Positions 15,679-22,267 of a stretch of 64,000 bases of DNA are shown here, in pieces. The position numbers and the translations under genes are program-made. The notes under the pieces were generated by a model. The model searched no databases, was not told the DNA's origin, and saw nothing but the letters and a program-made list of their open reading frames with translations. Within the stretch, counting starts at the first letter, position 1; every line of letters starts with the position of its first letter. The stretch is taken from contig CBDCZI010000025.1 in assembly GCA_965224495.1 (NCBI GenBank), forward strand, positions 310,001-374,000, given 5' to 3'. The stretch is from CBDCZI01 sp965224495. Its GTDB lineage: Bacteria; Bacteroidota; Bacteroidia; Cytophagales; JAAEPT01.

Positions 15679-15706
15679 AGCCGATACGAAAGTGTCGGCT
15701 TTTTTT
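15679..15706 (+). terminator. Terminator of second tRNA-Asn
   Basis: Stem AGCCGATAC / GTGTCGGCT with a GAAA loop and a following T-run. Compared with copy 1 the stem is longer and has a G-T pair. Confidence 0.9.
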
Positions 15707-15877
15707 ATGTCTAAAGTGTAGGTTTGGGTATAGACTGAGGCTATGAACGGTGGTGATAGTTGAGTTGTGTACAGTTTTTATTTTTTAATGTATTCTATTG
15801 AAACAACTTCAAATAACAATAAAAAACGTGCTATCATAATTAGTATGTTTCCAGTGAAACCATTTATTAAGCATTCG

Positions 15878-16948
15878 TTATTTATTTTCAATTATATATA
15901 CCGTTCCTTTCCCTTTGCCAATACTTGCTATTATTTGTTCTTTTTTCATATACTGTAAATATTTCTTGATTGTATTAATGTTTATACTATTAAATTCTTT
16001 TGCTATATCTGAGATTTTCAGAGGCTGATTTAATTGAAGATAATCTCTAATCATCTTTTGTTTTTCACTTAAATAACCACCTTTTGACTTGAATATATCG
16101 TATTTCGCATCAAGATTTTGAGTTAATTCACTTAGCTTATTGAGAAAATAGAGCATCCATTTAGAAATATTTTCATTGTCTTTATTTCTATTCTTTTGAC
16201 CTTCCATTAAAGCTTGGTAGTATTCCTTTTTAGATTTTTCAATTAGGTTTTCAAAAGAAACGTATTGAATGAATTGATAGTCGTTTTGTAGTAATTGCAA
16301 TGTGGTCAATAATCTTGACAGCCTACCGTTCCCATCTTGAAATGGATGAATTGATAAAAATTCATAAATGAGGTTAGAAATAATTATTAATGGATGAATT
16401 TCCGATTTTTTAAGTTGTTCGTTAGACCATTCAATGATATCTCTCATTTCTTTTTCTACCAAATGAACTTCTGTTGTACTGAGAATAACCTTTTGTATTC
16501 CTCGCGGGTAATTAGCTACAACGTTGTTCGGTAATGATTTGTATTCACCACGATGTCGAGCGTCTTTATCACTATGTTTTAAAAGTAATTGATGTAATTG
16601 CTTGATATAGCTTTCTGACAAATTAATGTTAAGATAGTTTTCATAAATTATTTCTAAAGTATCATAGTAACCTATGACTTCTTGTTCGTCACGTGTTTTT
16701 AATTTAGTTATTTTTACATTCTCAAGTAAGTCCTTTATTTCGTCATCAGTAAGTGTCCCACCTTCTATTCTGGTAGAAGAACCAATACTTTCAACTGTAG
16801 CAATTTTCCGTAATTCTTTTAAATATATATTTTCTTTTTTTTCAATGGTATTCCACTTACCCTTATAGGAGTCAATTTTAGAAATCAAATTTAAAACTTT
16901 CTGATTGGTTTTAAAGTCAAAGTTTAATTTGTCTATGTACCTAGCCAT
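15878..16948 (-). CDS. Fic-family protein with C-terminal winged helix
   Basis: Fic proteins usually transfer AMP from ATP to a hydroxyl of a target protein. The complete catalytic motif HPFQDGNGRLSR occupies residues 201-212, with the catalytic His at 201. An N-terminal inhibitory motif S-T-R-I-E-G (58-63) matches the S/T-x-x-x-E-G/N signature, so this is a self-inhibited (class II-like) Fic needing no separate antitoxin. The last about 70 residues (MIRDYLQLNQPLKISDIAKE then NTIKKYLQYMKKEQII) form a helix-turn-helix. With repeated operator-like sites at its promoter, autoregulation is plausible. The target is unknown. Confidence 0.92.
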   Translation of the reverse strand: MARYIDKLNFDFKTNQKVLNLISKIDSYKGKWNTIEKKENIYLKELRKIATVESIGSSTRIEGGTLTDDEIKDLLENVKITKLKTRDEQEVIGYYDTLEIIYENYLNINLSESYIKQLHQLLLKHSDKDARHRGEYKSLPNNVVANYPRGIQKVILSTTEVHLVEKEMRDIIEWSNEQLKKSEIHPLIIISNLIYEFLSIHPFQDGNGRLSRLLTTLQLLQNDYQFIQYVSFENLIEKSKKEYYQALMEGQKNRNKDNENISKWMLYFLNKLSELTQNLDAKYDIFKSKGGYLSEKQKMIRDYLQLNQPLKISDIAKEFNSININTIKKYLQYMKKEQIIASIGKGKGTVYIIENK

Positions 16949-16952
16949 TACG

Positions 16953-17028
16953 TATCTATATATTATCTGAATACAAAGATAAAAATTCGTTTACGATATC
17001 CAAATATTATCTATATATTATCTGAATA
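16953..17028 (-). promoter_or_regulatory. Fic promoter flanked by two identical 21-bp operator-like repeats
   Basis: On the minus strand a -33 TTTG (17001-17004), a 19-nt spacer and -7 TATCTTTG (16974-16981) form a near-ideal promoter. Identical 21-bp direct repeats, each with core GATAATATATAG on the minus strand, lie at 17008-17028 just upstream of the -33 and at 16953-16973 just downstream of the -7. They are 55 bp apart, a little over five helical turns, in keeping with a repressor bound at both sites on one face. Confidence 0.75.
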
Positions 17029-17141
17029 TTTGTTCTTCAATTAAAAGTAATTTCAACCGACAAAATGGGGCGTTTTCGTGGATTGACTAAATAGTGAAGG
17101 TTTTCAAGAAACCACCAAACTATTATTCAATATTGACCTTG

Positions 17142-18002
17142 TTATATGTTTTTTATTTTTTTTAATTCGAATTGTGTTTCACCAGAAGCTACTTCTCCAA
17201 ATCTCAAATTGATAATATTTACTTTCCCCTCTTTTTTGACCACCAAACATTCTAGAACTGAAATTAACTCCATTTTATTATCAACGGCTTCTGGTTTTAT
17301 CGATACACATAAACCGTTATAATCAGCTCTAACACTTGGATATATTACTCCATCGCATTGGTCAATTACAAGTTCAGTAAATAGAGCGCTAATTAAATAG
17401 TCTTTTTGACTTTTAATGTCCAGCTTAGAAAATTCAGCAGATATATATTCTTGAAATAATACAGTATTTTCTTTATCTTCATTTCCCTGCTCAAGAAATT
17501 TGTGATAGTTTTCAGTTATTTCTTTGAAAAAGTTGATTTTATTTGTTTCAATTGCAGGGTCAATAATTGATAGTAAAGATATTGTTTCTTTTACGACCCA
17601 GTTTCCAAATACTATTTTTTGCTTTCCGTCTGGGCAATTAGAGTTTCTTAAAAAATCACTTACTTCACAGGCACCAATAATTCGAGCATTTGATATTTCA
17701 TCATCACTCTGTATTTGAGGAACTACGGCTCCGTAGAACATAGTCTGCCGAGGTGTACTTGCTCGTTGAAAACTAGTATTGAATTTTTTGGGGACGTAAG
17801 ACAGTTCAGTGTTTAATTTAACAGTTTGATTATCTTTAATTATTCGCGCTCTATGTATTATTTTACCCTTGTGATAGTCAGTAATAGGGACAGGGAGAGA
17901 GGTAAGTCTATTAAAAATATCTGAAACCTCTTTTTCAGAAACGTTGCCAAGGTCTAAATTTTTAAAGTCGTTAATTATTTGTTTCATATTGGTACATTCC
18001 AT
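17142..18002 (-). CDS. Probable RES-domain protein
   Basis: I assign this 286-residue protein tentatively. Features shared with RES-domain proteins (toxins that break down NAD+) are an early Arg in IIHRARII (about 51-53), Arg80 before STPRQTMFYGA with Tyr90, Glu113 in GACEVSDFL about 23 residues later, and DQCDGVIYPSVRADYNGLCV (215-232), which resembles the closing D-G-I-x-Y-P-S motif. It is longer than stand-alone RES toxins, and no Xre/DUF2384 antitoxin gene is adjacent, so a classical toxin-antitoxin pair is not supported. The start may be the second Met, five codons in. It lies 193 nt upstream of the Fic gene, whose own promoter separates them. Confidence 0.5.
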   Translation of the reverse strand: MECTNMKQIINDFKNLDLGNVSEKEVSDIFNRLTSLPVPITDYHKGKIIHRARIIKDNQTVKLNTELSYVPKKFNTSFQRASTPRQTMFYGAVVPQIQSDDEISNARIIGACEVSDFLRNSNCPDGKQKIVFGNWVVKETISLLSIIDPAIETNKINFFKEITENYHKFLEQGNEDKENTVLFQEYISAEFSKLDIKSQKDYLISALFTELVIDQCDGVIYPSVRADYNGLCVSIKPEAVDNKMELISVLECLVVKKEGKVNIINLRFGEVASGETQFELKKIKNI

Positions 18003-18154
18003 ATAACCACAATACTATCAAACACTAATCTAAGTTTTTTAAAACAGTTATCATAACGTTTGTAGCGGTATGTGTGTCTGTTTATATCCCTTCAAACAAA
18101 ACGGTTTCGCTAAATAATAGAATAAGAAGTGACCGATTACGAGTAGCAAATGCT

Positions 18155-18162
18155 TAACTTTG
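18155..18162 (+). promoter_or_regulatory. -7 element directly abutting the methyltransferase start
   Basis: TAACTTTG is followed by TGTT and then the ATG at 18167. The spacing is identical to that of the trp leader, implying a nearly leaderless transcript. No -33 TTTG is seen. Confidence 0.45.
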
Positions 18163-18166
18163 TGTT

Positions 18167-19234
18167 ATGAGCGAATTACAAGTAAATAGACCCGAACCGA
18201 TAGCTGAAGGGATAAAAACGATAAGTTTCAAGAGGGGAACGGATGTTGAGCAAACGATAAAAAAATTGGTGGATGGCGATTTTGTTTTGGTGGAAGAATA
18301 TTACAGTAATGGATTGACGCTTTTACACGAATTACACCGTTTTTTAAATAAAATTTATTCGGGACAGACTTTTCAAGACAAAAGGAAATTCCGTTCGGAA
18401 TACCAAAAATACTCAAACCGTATTTTGTTGCGAATAAACGAACACCAGTTGGTGGTCAAAAAATCGCCTAAAATTGGTTGGTTAGAAATTCTTTACCCCG
18501 AATTAACAACTTATTTATTGCCTTACCCACAAATACAAGGAATGAACAGTGCGTGGCAATGGTACGTCAATGGGATAACAATACCTGTTTTAAGAAACAA
18601 GGTGCATCCTTATTATGGAACGTATTTTCCAACGAGATTTGACCATTTACAATTGTTTGACAATTGGTTGAAGCGTTACAAAGGAGCGAAAAAAACTGCC
18701 ATTGACGTCGGGATAGGAAGTGGCGTATTGTCTTTACAATTGATGAAACACGGTTTTCAAAAATCATTTGGAACAGACACCAACTCAAATGCGATTATTG
18801 GTTTACAAAAATCGATGGAAGGAACAAAATTGGCTCGAAAGATAGAGATAGATTTTGGTCATTTGTTTGGTAAATGGGAGAAACAAACCGAATTAATTGT
18901 ATTTAATCCACCGTGGTTGCCAGCTTCTCACGAGTTAGGGCGTATTGACGAGGCAATTTATTACAATGACAAAATGTTTCCTGAGTTTTTTGAAGAAGCA
19001 AAAAAACGCTTGTTACCTGACGGGAAAATTGTGTTGTTATTCTCTAATTTGGCAGAAGTAACAAATGTAACTAAAGAGCATCCGATAAGAAAAGAGCTAA
19101 AAGAAGGCGGACGTTTTAAATTGGATTTATTTTTAGATAAATCAGTAAAAAACGCATCGAGTAAAACAAAAAGGGATTTGAATTGGCGAGAAGATGAAAA
19201 AGTAGAATTGTGGGTATTGGAACTTGTAGATTAG
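18167..19234 (+). CDS. Class I SAM-dependent methyltransferase, NPPW type
   Basis: The C-terminal half is a Rossmann methyltransferase: motif I KTAIDVGIGSGVLSL (177-190), an acidic FGTDTNSNA loop and motif IV FNPPWLP (246-252). N-P-P-W/Y is found in enzymes that methylate exocyclic or side-chain nitrogens, such as PrmC and N6-adenine methyltransferases. The N-terminal 150 residues do not match a domain I recognise and may bind substrate; there is no DNA target-recognition domain or restriction gene nearby. The substrate is unknown. It is monocistronic and convergent with the J-domain gene, with a shared hairpin between them. Confidence 0.75.
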   Translation: MSELQVNRPEPIAEGIKTISFKRGTDVEQTIKKLVDGDFVLVEEYYSNGLTLLHELHRFLNKIYSGQTFQDKRKFRSEYQKYSNRILLRINEHQLVVKKSPKIGWLEILYPELTTYLLPYPQIQGMNSAWQWYVNGITIPVLRNKVHPYYGTYFPTRFDHLQLFDNWLKRYKGAKKTAIDVGIGSGVLSLQLMKHGFQKSFGTDTNSNAIIGLQKSMEGTKLARKIEIDFGHLFGKWEKQTELIVFNPPWLPASHELGRIDEAIYYNDKMFPEFFEEAKKRLLPDGKIVLLFSNLAEVTNVTKEHPIRKELKEGGRFKLDLFLDKSVKNASSKTKRDLNWREDEKVELWVLELVD

Positions 19235-19248
19235 TTTTTTAAAACGAT

Positions 19249-19287
19249 AATAAATCCCTTGGTAGCTAGTCTATCAAGGGATTTATT
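19249..19287. terminator. Convergent-gene hairpin terminator
   Basis: A 17-bp stem (19249-19265 with 19271-19287, one G-T pair) with a five-base loop lies between the convergent methyltransferase and J-domain genes. T-runs are weak on both sides. Confidence 0.65.
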
Positions 19288-19289
19288 GT

Positions 19290-19850
19290 TTAACGACCAC
19301 TTTTCCTAGGTCTTCTGCGTTTTTGAGAAAAGGCATTGTATAAGCGTACCCAAACATAAACAGCAAGAGCAACGGGTATCAAGGCAATAAGGTAGTCTCC
19401 CTGATAGATAGCGGTGATAATCATCAAAAGAAGAACAATGCCAACGATAGTAAAGAAAAATAAAGTAAAAGCTTTTAAGAGCGTTTCTCCAATTTTTTCG
19501 GAGTCGTACCAAGCGAGTTGAGCGAAACGTTCGTTTTCCTTGTCTATTTTGGCTTTGTTTTGTTCTCTTATCTCCTCAATCTCTTCTTTTGTAAACGGGG
19601 TGTTGTGGTAATATTGTTTCTTTTTTGGTCTTGACCTTGGTTTGGTACGTGTTTCCGTTCTCTGTCTTGGTGCGGGTTGTGGTTGAGATAAGTAATCATA
19701 CGCCTCCATTACCTGATTGAACTTAGCCACCGCTTGTGGTGATTTATTTCTATCTGGATGGTAAAGCATCGCTTTTTTACGAAATGCTTTTTTGATGGTT
19801 CGCTCGTTTGCTCCAACTTTTATTCCTAATATTTGGTGGTGGTAGCTCAT
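19290..19850 (-). CDS. Membrane-anchored J-domain protein
   Basis: The first 60 residues are a J-domain with the obligatory HPD at 31-33 and the flanking KKAFRKKAMLY and FNQVMEAYDYL helices, so it should stimulate an Hsp70 (DnaK). There is no Gly/Phe region or zinc-finger, so it is not DnaJ itself. A basic Pro/Arg linker (about 60-90) is followed by an amphipathic helix and two hydrophobic segments near the C-terminus (LFFFTIVGIVLLLMIITAI and ALIPVALAVYVWV), which anchor it in the membrane. It begins 2 nt after the Rieske gene stop, so the two are coupled. Confidence 0.88.
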   Translation of the reverse strand: MSYHHQILGIKVGANERTIKKAFRKKAMLYHPDRNKSPQAVAKFNQVMEAYDYLSQPQPAPRQRTETRTKPRSRPKKKQYYHNTPFTKEEIEEIREQNKAKIDKENERFAQLAWYDSEKIGETLLKAFTLFFFTIVGIVLLLMIITAIYQGDYLIALIPVALAVYVWVRLYNAFSQKRRRPRKSGR

Positions 19851-19852
19851 CG

Positions 19853-20176
19853 TTATTCAATGTTAAAAAAGACTCCCTCCTCATCTACCCGAACAGTGAA
19901 AGTTTGTAAATCGGTACATTGGTGGTTGATACATTTCCCAGAGGCAGGGTCAAACAAATAATGATGCCACGGACATTCTATTGTTCCATTTGTTGTGCAT
20001 TTCCCTGCACTTAAAGAAGCGTTATCGTGAGAGCAAGCATCAGAAGTAACAAAAATACCTTTTGTTGTTCTTGTCAGGCAATAGGCAGTGTCTTCAAAAG
20101 TTACTTTCCGAAGATCGTTGAGTGAAAGAGTCGCTAAAGCTTCTTTTTCTGAATTAAAAATTTTAATCCACGCCAT
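19853..20176 (-). CDS. Rieske 2Fe-2S ferredoxin-like protein
   Basis: The 107-residue protein carries a complete Rieske site: C48-S-H50 and C68-P-W-H71, with 17 residues between the two halves. The two Cys and two His bind one 2Fe-2S cluster. It is of the soluble type, with no signal peptide or oxygenase domain, similar to the small NirD-like or aromatic-dioxygenase ferredoxins. Its redox partner is unknown; its only close neighbour is the membrane J-domain gene just downstream. It lies 76 nt behind murA, across a long hairpin. Confidence 0.92.
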   Translation of the reverse strand: MAWIKIFNSEKEALATLSLNDLRKVTFEDTAYCLTRTTKGIFVTSDACSHDNASLSAGKCTTNGTIECPWHHYLFDPASGKCINHQCTDLQTFTVRVDEEGVFFNIE

Positions 20177-20190
20177 AATTGCTTTTAAAT

Positions 20191-20231
20191 ACCAAAGTCG
20201 GAAAAGTTAAAAAAACTCCTCCGACTTTGGT
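20191..20231. promoter_or_regulatory. Long hairpin between murA and the Rieske gene
   Basis: Outer arms ACCAAAGTCGGA (20191-20202) and TCCGACTTTGGT (20220-20231) pair perfectly over 12 bp, and an inner AAGTT / AACT extends the stem. There is no clear U-run on either strand. It may be an inefficient terminator or an mRNA-end stabiliser. Confidence 0.55.
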
Positions 20232-20252
20232 TTGTATAAACTTCAAATTTAC

Positions 20253-21557
20253 TTACAATCGTCTGATATTAGCTCCTAAATTATTTAATCTAGTATCTAT
20301 AAATTGGTAACCTCTATCAATTTGCTCAATATTATGTATTGTACTTTCTCCTTCTGCGGATAAGGCAGCTATCAATAAAGAAACACCAGCTCTAATATCT
20401 GGTGAAGACATGGTGATACCTCGTAATTTCTGTTCTTTGTTCATTCCGATAACCGTTGCTCTGTGTGGATCACACAAAATGATTTGAGCTCCCATATCTA
20501 TCAATTTGTCAACGAAAAATAAACGGCTTTCAAACATTTTTTGGTGAATCAACACTTGCCCTTTGGCTTGTGTAGCAACGACCAAAATAATACTCAATAA
20601 ATCAGGAGTAAATCCTGGCCACGGCGAATCATAAATTGTCAAAATAGATCCGTCGATTAGTTTATCAATAGTATATTCTTTTTGAGCAGGAATATAAATG
20701 TCGTCTCCTTTGATTTCTAACTTGATACCAAGTTTTTTGAATACACGAGGAATTAAACCCAATTTATCTACACGGCAATTGGTGATTGTTATTTCGGATT
20801 CGGTCATTGCTGCCATCCCGATAAAACTACCAATTTCAATCATATCAGGAAGAATTTTGTGGTCTGTACCACCTAATTTTTCAACTCCTTCAATTTTTAA
20901 TAAATTAGAACCAATACCTGTGATTTTTGCGCCCATTCCAATCAGCATATCGCATAATTGTTGAATGTACGGCTCACAAGCAGCGTTGTACAAGGTCGTT
21001 TCTCCCTTTGCTAAAACAGATGCCATCAAAATATTGGCAGTACCTGTTACGGAAACCTCGTCTAAGTGCATATAAGTACCCGTCAATTCGGTGGCATCGA
21101 TTTCGTAAAAACACGTTTTCGCATCGTACGAAAATTTTGCTCCTAAATTTTTAAGACCAATAAAATGTTGGTCCATCGGGCGACGACCAATTTTGTCTCC
21201 TCCTGGTTTGGGTATTCTTCCTTTTTTGAAACGTGCCAATAAAGGACCTAATATCATTACAGAACCTCTTAATTCAGAAGCTTTTTCTTTAAACGCTACT
21301 GTGTTTAGGTGGTCTAAATTTACATTTGCAGAATCAAATTCTACGGTGCTACCATCTAATCTATTGATGATAACGCCCATTGCACCAAGTAATTCTATTA
21401 ACTTAATTACGTCTCTAATCTGAGGGATATTAGTAATAGTTACTTTTTGGTCTGTCAATAAAACAGCGCAGATAACTTGTAACGCTTCGTTTTTTGCTCC
21501 TTGTGGTTCAATACTTCCTTTGAGTTTTAAACCACCCTGTATTTTAAATGATGCCAT
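20253..21557 (-). CDS. murA: UDP-N-acetylglucosamine 1-carboxyvinyltransferase (Asp-type active site)
   Basis: MurA adds enolpyruvate from PEP to UDP-GlcNAc, the first committed step of peptidoglycan synthesis. The 434-residue protein has the inside-out alpha/beta fold signatures: QGAKNEAL with the catalytic Lys22, and the flexible loop PKPGGDKIGRRPMD. The position that is Cys115 in E. coli MurA is Asp121 here. Cys is what fosfomycin alkylates; Asp-type MurAs remain active but are insensitive, so intrinsic fosfomycin resistance is predicted. Its ATG overlaps the DUF4290 stop by one base (TAATG), so it is coupled to the upstream genes. Confidence 0.97.
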   Translation of the reverse strand: MASFKIQGGLKLKGSIEPQGAKNEALQVICAVLLTDQKVTITNIPQIRDVIKLIELLGAMGVIINRLDGSTVEFDSANVNLDHLNTVAFKEKASELRGSVMILGPLLARFKKGRIPKPGGDKIGRRPMDQHFIGLKNLGAKFSYDAKTCFYEIDATELTGTYMHLDEVSVTGTANILMASVLAKGETTLYNAACEPYIQQLCDMLIGMGAKITGIGSNLLKIEGVEKLGGTDHKILPDMIEIGSFIGMAAMTESEITITNCRVDKLGLIPRVFKKLGIKLEIKGDDIYIPAQKEYTIDKLIDGSILTIYDSPWPGFTPDLLSIILVVATQAKGQVLIHQKMFESRLFFVDKLIDMGAQIILCDPHRATVIGMNKEQKLRGITMSSPDIRAGVSLLIAALSAEGESTIHNIEQIDRGYQFIDTRLNNLGANIRRL

Positions 21558-22264
21558 TATTTTCGTCTTCTTTTATCAAAACCTTTGTTGTTGTTTCCTC
21601 TTCCTGCTGAGCTGTTGCGTCGGTTATTGCTTTTGTTGGTGCTTACAACCGAACGAGAACTGTTTTTTGGTGTTGCTCCTTGACGGTAGCTGACTTGAAA
21701 TAAGTCTTCAGCTTTAACTTTTTCTATATCAATAGTCAAGACACCTTTAGACATACGTTCGAGTAAGGCAACCACTTGAGTGTCTTCCAATTTTTCGTTG
21801 TGCCAAGAGTTATAGTAACGCTTCATTAGCTGTGCTAAATAAATAATACGCTCCTCTCTTTTTTCTGCATCTTCAATTTCCATTGTTTCAGCAGCAATGT
21901 TTTCGATATTCTTACCGAAGTTTTTGAGTTTTAACTCCCCTTTAGAATATGGTACATTTTCAGGTTGTAAATTGTATTCGGGTGATACAGCGTGGTCTGG
22001 GCTGTTTGCCAAATTCAATTCGTTGTTAGAGATGATATGTAGATGATGCCAAAGTTTAGCTTCTATATCTTCACTGTCTTTCAATTTGGGGTTTAATTGC
22101 TTCATTAAAGCAAGTAATGCCTCCGCTTTGGTTGTACGTTCTTCTTCTGTTGGTAAAGTCGCAATATGCTCAGCCAATTGCTGGATATTTCGTCCGTATT
22201 CTTTTAGAATAATGTGTGGACGTTGAGAATTGTAATCTCCTATAATTTCTGGTACAGCATTCAT
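21557..22264 (-). CDS. DUF4290 protein
   Basis: I recognise this 235-residue protein as the Bacteroidota-specific DUF4290 family, which often precedes murA. The body is predicted helical and charged (LKEYGRNIQQLAEHIATLP, LKNFGKNIENIAAETMEIE), with two similar halves each starting L-K-x-[YF]-G-[RK]-N-I. The last about 40 residues are low-complexity, rich in Ser, Asn, Arg and Lys, and may bind nucleic acid. No catalytic motif is visible. It lies 3 nt behind the helicase gene and overlaps murA by one base, so all three form an operon. Confidence 0.75.
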   Translation of the reverse strand: MNAVPEIIGDYNSQRPHIILKEYGRNIQQLAEHIATLPTEEERTTKAEALLALMKQLNPKLKDSEDIEAKLWHHLHIISNNELNLANSPDHAVSPEYNLQPENVPYSKGELKLKNFGKNIENIAAETMEIEDAEKREERIIYLAQLMKRYYNSWHNEKLEDTQVVALLERMSKGVLTIDIEKVKAEDLFQVSYRQGATPKNSSRSVVSTNKSNNRRNSSAGRGNNNKGFDKRRRK

Positions 22265-22267
22265 TTT

